This document shows positions 34,438-42,697 of a stretch of DNA of 64,000 nucleotides, piece by piece. Made by a program: the position numbers and the translations under genes. Source of the stretch: Sphingobium sp. AP50 (GTDB lineage: Bacteria > Pseudomonadota > Alphaproteobacteria > Sphingomonadales > Sphingomonadaceae); contig NZ_FNYZ01000004.1 in the NCBI RefSeq assembly GCF_900109095.1, forward strand, positions 62,001 to 126,000, given 5' to 3'. The notes beneath the pieces were generated by a model. The model had not been told where the DNA came from. It saw only the letters and a program-made list of their open reading frames with translations, and did not search any database. Each line of letters begins with the position of its first letter. Positions within the stretch are counted from its first letter, which is position 1.

Positions 34438-35709
34438 TCAGGGCTTGCGCAGCGTCACTTCGTCCAGCGGCGCACCGGTGGCGGTATAGGCATGATAGGT
34501 CAGCGCCTTCTCCGTCACATCGATGACCTGATAGGCCTGCGTGCGGGACGCCGCCTTGCGTGCCCATGTCAGGCTGCCGACATCATACATTTTCGGCCCC
34601 GCGACCGACACGGCATAGGTCGATCCGGCGTCATCGCTGGTCGGGCCATTCGGACCGATCGCGCCCCGCGCATAGCCATGATCATGCCCTTGCAACACCA
34701 GATCGACCTTATATTTGTCGACCAGCGGCTTGAGAGCATCCCGCACCTTGGGATTGTCCCGGCCCGGCTCGCTGGAAAAGAGCGGGAAGTGCAGGAACAT
34801 CACCGTCCAGCGGCCTGGGTTGTTGGCCAAGACTCCGTCGAGCCATTTGATGATCGATTTGCGCGCCTTTTCATCCCGATCCACCTGCATGGAATCGATC
34901 GAGATCAGGCGCAGCCCCTGATAATCGGTATACCAGTTCGTCTCGCGGCTGGCCGGCACATCCGCCGGACCATCGTCCGGCAGGGTGAACTGACGGCGCC
35001 ACTGACCCGTGATCGAGGAACCGGCGCGCGCGCCCTCATCCTTCACATATTCATGATTGCCGGGCGTGGGCATCTGGGGCGTCTGCGCATAGAGGAATCC
35101 GCCCGCCGCGAACCATTCGCTCCATTCCGCGTCGCTGTCATGCCGATTGACCAGATCGCCGGCATGGATGGTGAAGGCCGCATCCCCCGCCTGCCGGAAG
35201 GCCATGCGCAGGGTGCGGGAGGCTTCCGACAATATCTGGTTCTGCATGTCGCCCATATAGATGAAGCGGAACGGCTTCATCGCCCTGGCAGCCGTGCGGA
35301 ACTGGAGCCATTCGGACCAGTGCGTGCCGTCACCGACACGATAGGCATAGACGCTGTCGGGCTGAAGCCCCTTGAGCACCGCCGAATGATAGGCTGCGCG
35401 AAAAGCCGGGTCTTCCCGCACCGCCAGCGTGGCGTCGTCGGTTATGGCCGCCAGCGTCATCGGCGCCTTCACGAAATCCGGACTGTCGGTCGCCAGCGCA
35501 TATTGCACCTGCCCCGTCAGGCCCGGCGCCGAGCGCCAGGTCACGGCCATTTCGGTCGCCGGATCGGCTGTCAGATTGAGGATTATCCGTTCCGGCGCTG
35601 CGGTCGCGGCGGCCAGTGGCACGGCGGGGGCTTGCGCCACCCCCGCCGTGCCGAGAGAAAGCGCGCTGCCCAGCAGCAGTGCACGCAAGAGAATAGAGGT
35701 CGCAATCAT
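34438..35709 (-). CDS. Purple-acid-phosphatase-like metallophosphoesterase
   Basis: A 423-residue exported enzyme. A signal peptide (LLRALLLGSALSLGTAGVAQA) is followed by a fibronectin-like N-terminal domain (about 40-140) as in purple acid phosphatases, then a calcineurin-type domain. Metal-ligand motifs are MGDMQ (Asp154), HAGDLVN (Asp185), PGNHEY (Asn218, His219), LHFPLF, and LQGHDHGYAR. The GDxxY tyrosine, which gives purple acid phosphatases their iron charge-transfer colour, is Asn188 here. It should hydrolyse phosphomono- or diesters in the periplasm. It follows the STN-type receptor gene by 12 bases, so it is part of that sigma-factor regulon and its substrate may be the imported molecule. 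Confidence 0.88.
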   Translation of the reverse strand: MIATSILLRALLLGSALSLGTAGVAQAPAVPLAAATAAPERIILNLTADPATEMAVTWRSAPGLTGQVQYALATDSPDFVKAPMTLAAITDDATLAVREDPAFRAAYHSAVLKGLQPDSVYAYRVGDGTHWSEWLQFRTAARAMKPFRFIYMGDMQNQILSEASRTLRMAFRQAGDAAFTIHAGDLVNRHDSDAEWSEWFAAGGFLYAQTPQMPTPGNHEYVKDEGARAGSSITGQWRRQFTLPDDGPADVPASRETNWYTDYQGLRLISIDSMQVDRDEKARKSIIKWLDGVLANNPGRWTVMFLHFPLFSSEPGRDNPKVRDALKPLVDKYKVDLVLQGHDHGYARGAIGPNGPTSDDAGSTYAVSVAGPKMYDVGSLTWARKAASRTQAYQVIDVTEKALTYHAYTATGAPLDEVTLRKP

Positions 35710-35721
35710 CCTGTGTCCCCT

Positions 35722-38700
35722 TCAGAAAATCAGGTTGAAGCCGAGCGAATAGCTGCGACCATTTTTGATGTAAGCGCGGCTGGCGCCGGTGCCGGACGAC
35801 ACCGTTTCCCAATAGGTGTGGGAATCGAACAGGTTGCGCACCTGAAGCTGGATCGAGGATTTCTTCATGAAGGTCTTGCGCAGCGTCAGATCGACGAAGC
35901 TATAGGCCTGCTCATAGGGATCGTTGCCGAAATCCTGAATGCCGCCCATGAATTTCGACTGGTAATTCCAGGCGCCATAGATTTCCCATCCCTTGCGCTC
36001 CCAGAAGATTTGCAGGTTGGCGATCGTTTCGGGCGTCTCCATCAGCGGCAGGGTATAGCCTTCGGGATGCCAGGACAGGCCGGTCACCGCCTTGGACCTT
36101 TGCAGCGTCAGATTGCCGCCCACGCCGAGCGAACTGAGGATACCGGGCAGCCAGTGCAATTGCTGCTGGGCGCTGAATTCGACACCATAGACCTCGGCCC
36201 ATTTGCCATTGTTGGGCATGGAGATGGCGACACCGGCGGGATCGACATTCTCCCCCAGCGTTCCGTCCCGAATGTTCGAGGAGGAAGAGCGGAACAGGAA
36301 GTTGGTGATATGCTTGTAATAGATCGCCACCGAATAGGCGCCGCTATTGCCGGCATAATGTTCCAGCGACAGGTCGAGATTGGTGGAGCGCATGGGCTTC
36401 AGGTTCGGATTGCCCTGTTCGATGCCGACCAGCACCCAGTCGGCCGTGGCATTCTCTTCGCCATCGCCGTCCGGATCGGTGTCATAGCTATATTCGCGCG
36501 CCGAACTCATGCGGGCAATGTCGGGCCGGGCAAAGCTGGTCCACACGGCGCCGCGCAACTTGGTCTTGCGGTCGAAATCATAATTGACATGGATCGACGG
36601 CAGAACATTGGTGAAATCGCTGCGATCGGTCGTGAAGCGCGCGCCCTGCACCTCATCCATCAGATAGGCGTCCACCTTGTTGCGGGTGGCTTCCACGCGC
36701 ACGCCGCCGATGATCTGCGCCTTGCCGATCCGCGCGGTCGCCATCGCATAGCCGGAAATCACGCGCTCGTTGAAACGAAAGCTGTCCTCGTTCGACAGTT
36801 CGGCGTCGGACGGATCGACGGCGAAGCCTTCGAACATCGTGCTGTCGCCATTTTCCGCGCGCTGCAATTCGGCCAGCATCGCCTTGTTGTTCAGCGTCTG
36901 ACCCAGACGGTAAAGGCCGCTATAGGCGCCGCCGAACAGGCTGCCGACATCCTTGCCGTAAAATTGCGAGAAGTCGGCCATGGTGCCGTCCGTCTCAAGA
37001 TTGAGGAAGGAGCCGGAGAAGGTGCGACGGCGCGAATTATAGAATTTGCCACCGGCCTTGACCGATTCCAGCCAGGGGCTGTCGGGCTTCCACTGGACGT
37101 TCACCTGCCCCTGCCACAGCTTTTCGCGGGTGCCGCCCACTTCGCCTTCCAGACTGCTGAAGGCATATTCCGACGGGTCCTGAACGGCCGCCAGAGCGGC
37201 ATCGTTCAACAGCCATTTGGGGAAACGCGAATCCCCGGAGGATGAGAAGAGAACGCCCGTATTGCCCAGCCAGCCATATTTATCGCTGCGAAATTCCAGC
37301 GTATAGCCATCGTCCAGATTATCTTCCGACTGGGCGTAGGAGACGTCATAGTCGATCGTCACCGTGCCGAGGCGCGATACGCCGCCGAAATTGGTGGAGG
37401 CCAGATTGCCGGATTCATTGGTCGCTTCCCAGAAGCGGCGCAGGCGGAAGCCCTGCGGGTCCCAGCTGCCCGAACCACCGTTCAGGCTGTAGAAGGACCG
37501 CGTCGACCGATCGGCATCCGTAATGATCCCGTCGCCATCCCGGTCGACGATCTGGTCCACCGTATAGCCATAGATGCGGCCCAGCTTCTCATCATATCCG
37601 GTCACGACGTCGTCCGGCTGCGCCAGACTTTTGTCGTCGGTGTCGACCTGTGACAGGCGCGCCGAATTCTTCGCGGTGTCGTTGCGGAAGTTCAGCCGAT
37701 TGCTGAATTCCTGCTTCTGATATTTATTATATTGGCCGCGCAGATGGATGTCGTGATTGTCCGACCGATAATCGATGCTGGTATTGCCGCCCCAGCGCTT
37801 AACATCGGTTTCGCCAAGGGCCAGGTCCATGCCGCGCATGACGAAGCGATTGGGATCCCAGCCCAGCGTTTCGCTGTCGTCATACCAGGTGTCGGGCTGA
37901 TTATCGCCGTCTACGCCATTCTGCTCATATTGCGATTTGCGCCGGCTCCAGCTTGCCGACGCGAAGACGCCGAAATTGTCGCTGAACTGGCGGGAAAAGG
38001 CGCCCGAAATCTGCCCCGACTTGCGATTGTCGAACTTGTCGAGAAAACCACCTTCGGCCGACAGGCGGAAATAGGTCGGGGCCTGATCGAACGCCGTAGG
38101 GGTCGAGATATCAACCGATCCACCCAGCGCATCGCCATCGCGATCCGGCGTCAGCGTCTTGAAGACAGTGATCTGCTTGATGCCATCGGGCGGCAGGACC
38201 GACAGGCGCACGCCACGGTAGAAATTATTGTCGCGCGATCCCGCGCCACCGACGCGGACGCCGTTGATGGAATAATTGTTCAACTCGGTCGACATGCCGC
38301 GCACCGTGATCCGGTCGCCCTCACCCGTGGCGGAATCGCGCACCGCGTTGACGCCCGGCATGCGAGACAGCGCCTCGGAGACGTTGTTGGCGGGCAGCTT
38401 GCCCATATCGTCGGCCGTGATGGTATCCGACACGACGTCCGCCTTGCGCTTGGTTTCCAGCGAGCGCTGCACGGCTTCGATATAGCCGGTGACGACGATC
38501 TGGGTGTCGATGGGCGCCTCGGCAGCCTCCGACCGGGCCGGGGCCGGTGCGACCGCTTCCACAGGCGCTGGCCGCGCGGCGAAACTGGCGGGCTGGCTGT
38601 GCATGGCGAGCGGCTTGGCGATCAGCATATTGCCACGCCGCTGCATGGCGACATTGGCGCCGCCGATCAGTTGCTGAAGCGCGCTGTCGGCCGACATGGT

Positions 38701-38916
38701 GCCTGATACCGCCCGGCTGCGACGTCCGCGCAGCGCATGAGGCGACGCGGCAACCGGCGTGCCAGTGACGCGCGAATATTCCTGCAACGCCTGCGCCAGA
38801 TCCTGCGCGGGAATGGCAAAGCTATAGCGCGGCTCGGCCGCCTGGCCGGACGTCGCACATGCGCTCGCCACGGCAAGGGCCAACACCGATACGGTGGGCC
38901 GGTTCAGAAAAGACAT
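35722..38916 (-). CDS. TonB-dependent transducer-type receptor with STN domain
   Basis: A 1064-residue receptor of the FecA class. After a signal peptide ending near GQAAEP comes an STN (secretin/TonB short N-terminal) domain at about 30-100 (FAIPAQDLAQALQEYSRVTGTPV, SGTMSADSALQQLIGG), then a linker, a TonB-box-like QIVVTGYIEA, the plug (PANNVSEALSRMPGV, ITVRGMSTELNNYSING) and a large barrel ending SYSLGFNLIF. The STN domain signals to a FecR-type anti-sigma factor, and such a gene and an ECF sigma gene lie immediately upstream. The barrel pattern (DGIKQITVFKTLTPDRDGDALGGSVDISTPTAFD) is typical of the large sphingomonad and xanthomonad receptors for carbohydrates or phosphorylated polymers. 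Ligand unknown. Confidence 0.93.
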   Translation of the reverse strand: MSFLNRPTVSVLALAVASACATSGQAAEPRYSFAIPAQDLAQALQEYSRVTGTPVAASPHALRGRRSRAVSGTMSADSALQQLIGGANVAMQRRGNMLIAKPLAMHSQPASFAARPAPVEAVAPAPARSEAAEAPIDTQIVVTGYIEAVQRSLETKRKADVVSDTITADDMGKLPANNVSEALSRMPGVNAVRDSATGEGDRITVRGMSTELNNYSINGVRVGGAGSRDNNFYRGVRLSVLPPDGIKQITVFKTLTPDRDGDALGGSVDISTPTAFDQAPTYFRLSAEGGFLDKFDNRKSGQISGAFSRQFSDNFGVFASASWSRRKSQYEQNGVDGDNQPDTWYDDSETLGWDPNRFVMRGMDLALGETDVKRWGGNTSIDYRSDNHDIHLRGQYNKYQKQEFSNRLNFRNDTAKNSARLSQVDTDDKSLAQPDDVVTGYDEKLGRIYGYTVDQIVDRDGDGIITDADRSTRSFYSLNGGSGSWDPQGFRLRRFWEATNESGNLASTNFGGVSRLGTVTIDYDVSYAQSEDNLDDGYTLEFRSDKYGWLGNTGVLFSSSGDSRFPKWLLNDAALAAVQDPSEYAFSSLEGEVGGTREKLWQGQVNVQWKPDSPWLESVKAGGKFYNSRRRTFSGSFLNLETDGTMADFSQFYGKDVGSLFGGAYSGLYRLGQTLNNKAMLAELQRAENGDSTMFEGFAVDPSDAELSNEDSFRFNERVISGYAMATARIGKAQIIGGVRVEATRNKVDAYLMDEVQGARFTTDRSDFTNVLPSIHVNYDFDRKTKLRGAVWTSFARPDIARMSSAREYSYDTDPDGDGEENATADWVLVGIEQGNPNLKPMRSTNLDLSLEHYAGNSGAYSVAIYYKHITNFLFRSSSSNIRDGTLGENVDPAGVAISMPNNGKWAEVYGVEFSAQQQLHWLPGILSSLGVGGNLTLQRSKAVTGLSWHPEGYTLPLMETPETIANLQIFWERKGWEIYGAWNYQSKFMGGIQDFGNDPYEQAYSFVDLTLRKTFMKKSSIQLQVRNLFDSHTYWETVSSGTGASRAYIKNGRSYSLGFNLIF

Positions 38917-38998
38917 AGAAGAATACCCCCAATTCGAACAGAGCGTTCAGGCGGCAGACGCGCCATGGAGGCATAACCCGACAAATATTTTTTCTTAC

Positions 38999-39023
38999 AA
39001 TTTCATGATGTTATCATGAAATT
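38999..39023. promoter_or_regulatory. Perfect 11-bp inverted repeat between fecR and the receptor gene
   Basis: AATTTCATGAT (38999-39009) and ATCATGAAATT (39013-39023) are exact inverted repeats around GTT, starting seven bases beyond the anti-sigma stop codon and about 85 bases before the receptor ATG. On the minus strand no T-run follows, so an intrinsic terminator is unlikely. It could be an operator or a stabilising stem that sets the anti-sigma to receptor expression ratio. Confidence 0.55.
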
Positions 39024-39030
39024 CAGATGA

Positions 39031-40008
39031 CTATGACGGGCGCTTCAAAATATAGCGATCGCCTGCGTCGCGCCAGTCGAGATCGTGAATGGCGGCGATC
39101 GCATCGAGCATGGATTGCGCATCATTCGTCCGGAAACGCCCCGTCACCAGCAGATCGCCCAGCGCCGGATCGGCCAGTTCGACGCGATGGCGTGACACCC
39201 GGTTGAGTTTGTGGACGAGTTGCGAGACCGGCATCTCATTCGCCTCCAGCCAACCTTCCGTCCAGTCGGGGGCACGGTCCTCTACCCGCGTCAGGCTGCG
39301 AACCCGCTCACCCGATAATTCCAGCCCGCTGCCAGCGGGAAGACGCCACTGCCGCCCGGCCCCGGCATCGACGCTCACCAGACCACGATAGACCTGAATG
39401 ACGCGCGTATCCCCATCGATCCGGTCGACATCGAAGGCCGTGCCCAGCACGGAGATCCGCGCACCGCCGGTATCGACAGCAAAATGACGCAGCCGCTCAT
39501 GCGCGACATCGAAAAACGCCTCGCCTCGTTCCAGCGTGACCTCACGCGACCATGGCGTGATCCGCACCGAAATCCGCGTCTCGGCGTCCATGCGGACGGT
39601 CGAGCCATCCTGCAACGCGACGATCCGGGTCTGGCCATGGCCCGTGCTGAACGTGGACTCTTTCACCAGCAGACCCTGCCCGGCCATGCCCAGCGCGACG
39701 ATCAGGCAGCAGGCGGCAACAGCCGGCACGACCCGCAACCATGACCTCCGCGGCCATGGCGTTGCAGGTTCCGGCTCCAATTCATCATCATTGGAGGGCG
39801 AGAGCGGAACTGCTTCATCGCCCAGAGCCACCTCCAGCCCGCCCGACTGCCACAGGGCCGACAGGCGTGCATAGCTTTCGACATGACGCGGATCGCGCAA
39901 TATCCAGCGATCGAAATCTGCCGCCGCCGCGCTGTCCAGAACGGGACGGCTCATCCGCTCGACCCACTGCGCCGCCTGCCAGTCTATGGAATGATGTTCC
40001 TGTCCCAT
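39031..40008 (-). CDS. FecR-type anti-sigma factor
   Basis: A 325-residue membrane regulator. The N-terminal domain (about 1-80, HHSIDWQAAQWVERMS and WILRDPRHVESYARLSALW) is the DUF4880-type cytoplasmic sigma-binding part. A single transmembrane helix lies around 100-120 (VVPAVAACCLIVALGMAG). The periplasmic FecR domain follows (ALQDGSTVRMDAETRISVRI, SVLGTAFDVDR), ending with a DUF4974/STN-like segment (LEANEMPVSQLVHKLNRVS). It relays the receptor signal to the sigma factor encoded just upstream. Its ATG overlaps the sigma stop by four bases, the normal fecI-fecR arrangement. Confidence 0.93.
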   Translation of the reverse strand: MGQEHHSIDWQAAQWVERMSRPVLDSAAAADFDRWILRDPRHVESYARLSALWQSGGLEVALGDEAVPLSPSNDDELEPEPATPWPRRSWLRVVPAVAACCLIVALGMAGQGLLVKESTFSTGHGQTRIVALQDGSTVRMDAETRISVRITPWSREVTLERGEAFFDVAHERLRHFAVDTGGARISVLGTAFDVDRIDGDTRVIQVYRGLVSVDAGAGRQWRLPAGSGLELSGERVRSLTRVEDRAPDWTEGWLEANEMPVSQLVHKLNRVSRHRVELADPALGDLLVTGRFRTNDAQSMLDAIAAIHDLDWRDAGDRYILKRPS

Positions 40009-40544
40009 CAGTCCTGCCCCACCAGATCGATGCCCGCCTGATCCAGCGCCCGGCGCAGGTCGATCATGCCGCGCGTGATATGCTTCTCCACCGCCTTAGT
40101 GCTCAGGTTGAGATCGGCGCCGATGGCCCGGCAACTTTCCTGATGCAGCCGCCTGCGAACCAGCACTTCGCGGCGCAGGGCCGGCATGCGCCGCAAGCAG
40201 CGTTCGAACACCTCCATCGCCCGGCGGGAATCCAGAACGCGATTGAGCGAGGGTTCCTCGCTGCGCAACTCTTCGTCCACACCTGCGACAAGGCGGCCGT
40301 TGCGCCGGTGCATGTCGACCCGCAAATTGTCCGCAATGCGGAAGGCCAGCGCCAACATGCTGCCAATCTGCTGGGTGCGGGCGAGTTCAATCAGCCGTGC
40401 CAGCGTTTCCTGCGCAATATCATCGGCCAGATCATGCGGCGTGCCACGCGCGCCCAGATAGCGGCGCAGGGCCGCCCGGATCGCATCCCAATCCTGGTCT
40501 TGCGGTTCCTTCTCCTGAAGTCCGCTCTTGATCGAGGACAGCAC
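40008..40544 (-). CDS. FecI-type ECF sigma factor
   Basis: A 178-residue extracytoplasmic-function sigma-70 factor. Region 2 contains DLADDIAQETLARLIE and ALAFRIADNLRVDMHRR. Region 4 contains RMPALRREVLVRRRLHQES followed by the helix-turn-helix AIGADLNLSTKAVEKHITRGM. I accept the GTG start at 40544, which has a GGGAG site at good spacing. It should direct RNA polymerase to the promoter of the STN-type receptor gene in response to ligand binding, under control of the overlapping anti-sigma gene. Region 2 is slightly shorter than in FecI. Confidence 0.92.
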   Translation of the reverse strand: MLSSIKSGLQEKEPQDQDWDAIRAALRRYLGARGTPHDLADDIAQETLARLIELARTQQIGSMLALAFRIADNLRVDMHRRNGRLVAGVDEELRSEEPSLNRVLDSRRAMEVFERCLRRMPALRREVLVRRRLHQESCRAIGADLNLSTKAVEKHITRGMIDLRRALDQAGIDLVGQD

Positions 40545-40638
40545 GAAACACTCCCGGTCGGGTGAGAGCGCCGCGACTAGACATGTTCCGTGACAGTTCG
40601 AAGTCGGTTCAAATTCCGCAATGCGTGTAACGCAGCGA

Positions 40639-41964
40639 TCAATGCAGTTTCAGGCGCGGCCGTACGATGCGATTGATATGGCTGACCAGGATCAGCGCGG
40701 GACCGCGTATCTTGCCATGTACGGCGAGCAGATGCATACGATAGAGCGACATATAGACGAAGCGAGCCAGCCGTCCTTCCACCGCCATACGCCCACCGAC
40801 CAGTTTGCCCATCAGCGATCCGACCGTCGAATAGCGGCTGAGCGACACCAGCGAGCCATGATCCTTATATACAAAGTCGGTCAGTGACCGCCCGGCCATC
40901 AATCGACCCAGATTGGCGAACACCGTGTCCGCCATCTGGTGCGCGGCCTGCGCACGCGGCGGGATCGGCCGGTCGGCCCCTTCGGGCGTATAGGAGGCGC
41001 AATCGCCCATCGCGAAAACCCGGTCGTCCGCCAGACTCTGAAGCGTCGGCCGCACGATCACCTGCCCCGCGCGGGACAGTTGCAGACCGTCCAGTCCGTC
41101 CCGGATCGGCGCAGCCTTCACCCCCGCCGCCCAGACCTGAAGGTCGGCGGCAATAAAGTCCCCATCCTTTGTCTCCATGCCTTCCGGCGTGGAAGCGGTC
41201 ACGGCGACACCGGCGCGCACCTTGACGCCCAGCACCTCCAGTTCCTCACGCGCGGCGTCGGCCAACCGATCGGGCAGGGCGGGCAGGATGCGCGGCCCGG
41301 CTTCCAGCAGCGTCACGTCCAGCCGCTTGCGATCGAACACCTCCAGCCCGTAATAGCCCAGCGCATCCGCCGCATTATAGAGTTCCGCCGCCAGTTCGAC
41401 CCCGGTCGCGCCGCCGCCGACAATGGCGATCCGCACCCGCGCATCCGATGCCGGATCGGCCGACATGGCGCGCGACACGCGCAGGCAGTGATCGAGCAAC
41501 TGGTCACGGAAACCGTCGGCCTGCGCCCTGCTGTCGAGAAACAGGCAATTGTCGGCCACGCCGGGCGTGCCGAAATCATTGGTGACGGAACCATAGGCCA
41601 GCACCAGATAATCATAGCGCACCGAATGGGCGCGCACCACTTCACGCCCCTTGGGATCAAACACCGGCGCGATGTGGACGCGCTGCGCGCCACGATCGAT
41701 GCTTTGCAGCGTGCCGTACAGGTAACGATAGCCCCAGCGATGGCAGTGGCTGCGATAGCCGACCTCGTCCAGGCTGGCGTCCAGCGATCCGGTCGCCACC
41801 TCATGCAGCAGCGGCTTCCAGATATGGGTACGATTGCGATCGATCAGGATGATGTCATGCCGCTTGCGCCCATAACGGGCGCCCAGCTTGCGCGCGAGCT
41901 CCAGTCCCGCTGCGCCGCCACCAACGATGACGATCTGGATTTTCTTGTCGGGGATCACGCACAT
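40639..41964 (-). CDS. ndh: Type II NADH dehydrogenase-like FAD oxidoreductase
   Basis: A 441-residue flavoprotein with two dinucleotide motifs: IVIVGGGAAGLELARKLG at the N terminus for FAD and RIAIVGGGATGVELAAELYN in the middle for NAD(P)H. VFAMGDCASY near the C terminus closes the FAD site. Further family marks are WKPLLHEVATGSLD and PPRAQAAHQMAD. It oxidises NADH and reduces quinone without proton pumping and is peripheral to the inner membrane through its C-terminal helices. The ATG at 41964 sits only two bases from GGAGGA, so the GTG two codons later may be the true start. It is divergent from a TetR regulator, a likely local control. Confidence 0.88.
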   Translation of the reverse strand: MCVIPDKKIQIVIVGGGAAGLELARKLGARYGRKRHDIILIDRNRTHIWKPLLHEVATGSLDASLDEVGYRSHCHRWGYRYLYGTLQSIDRGAQRVHIAPVFDPKGREVVRAHSVRYDYLVLAYGSVTNDFGTPGVADNCLFLDSRAQADGFRDQLLDHCLRVSRAMSADPASDARVRIAIVGGGATGVELAAELYNAADALGYYGLEVFDRKRLDVTLLEAGPRILPALPDRLADAAREELEVLGVKVRAGVAVTASTPEGMETKDGDFIAADLQVWAAGVKAAPIRDGLDGLQLSRAGQVIVRPTLQSLADDRVFAMGDCASYTPEGADRPIPPRAQAAHQMADTVFANLGRLMAGRSLTDFVYKDHGSLVSLSRYSTVGSLMGKLVGGRMAVEGRLARFVYMSLYRMHLLAVHGKIRGPALILVSHINRIVRPRLKLH

Positions 41965-42050
41965 TCCTCCTCGATCGACGGGCCGGCGCATCGATCGCCG
42001 ACGCACCGGTTGTGCATTGCAATAGGCCGCGCGCCGTCGCAAAGCGAGGC

Positions 42051-42671
42051 GTGGACAAACAGAATTTCACCGAACGGAACCGGCGCGATATCGTCGCCAT
42101 CGCGACCCGCCATTTCTCCGAAAAAGGCTTTGCCGGCGCGCGCGTGGATGAGATCGCGGCCGCAACCGCCACGTCCAAGCGGATGATCTATTATCATTTC
42201 GGCAGCAAGGACGGGCTGTATCGCGCGGTCCTGACCGAGGCCTATCGCGGCATCCGGTCGGCCGAACTGGATGCCGAACTGGGCGACCTGCCCCCGCTCG
42301 CCGCGCTCGAACGGCTGACCGCCCTCACCTTCGACTATCATTTCCATCATCCCGAACTGGTGCGGCTGGTGATGGACGAAAATATCCGAGGCGGCCCGCA
42401 TGTCGGCGAGATTTCCGAAGGGCATAATGAGATCGTCCTGCCCAAGACGCAGGCGCTGATCGATCGCGGCATCGCCGACGGCAGCTTCCGGCCCGGACTG
42501 GATGCGGTCGATCTGCATATGACGATCAGCGCGCTTGCCTTCTACTTCATATCCAACCGCCACAGCTTCCACGCCATTTTCGGCGTCGACATGACCAGTC
42601 AGGCCGCTGCCGACCGGCGCCGGGCGCAGGTGATCGACAATATAGTGCGCTATTGCCGGGCCGATCCCTAG
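42051..42671 (+). CDS. TetR/AcrR-family transcriptional regulator
   Basis: A TetR-type repressor of about 206 residues. The helix-turn-helix is RVDEIAAATATSKRMIYYHFGSKDGLYRAV, preceded by NRRDIVAIATRHFSEKGF. The C-terminal ligand-binding part begins near LAALERLTALTFDYHFHHPEL and ends in a long helix (AAADRRRAQVIDNIVRYC). The start is uncertain: GTG at 42051 gives the usual VDKQNFTERNRR opening, while GTG at 42012 would add 13 residues. It is divergent from the type II NADH dehydrogenase gene across fewer than 90 bases and probably controls it and itself. The effector is unknown. Confidence 0.88.
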   Translation: MDKQNFTERNRRDIVAIATRHFSEKGFAGARVDEIAAATATSKRMIYYHFGSKDGLYRAVLTEAYRGIRSAELDAELGDLPPLAALERLTALTFDYHFHHPELVRLVMDENIRGGPHVGEISEGHNEIVLPKTQALIDRGIADGSFRPGLDAVDLHMTISALAFYFISNRHSFHAIFGVDMTSQAAADRRRAQVIDNIVRYCRADP

Positions 42672-42697
42672 GGGTTGAGGCGAAAGCATGGCAGGCG

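Noticed and set aside
34492..37245. 917-codon plus-strand frame opposite the phosphatase and receptor
   Set aside because: Composition is that of a GC-driven shadow; the minus strand has signal peptides, metal motifs and receptor domains.
38830..38916. Lipobox-like VASAC in the signal peptide of the STN receptor
   Set aside because: TonB-dependent receptors are not normally lipoproteins and the site lacks the Leu and Gly of a good lipobox; an ordinary signal peptidase site follows.
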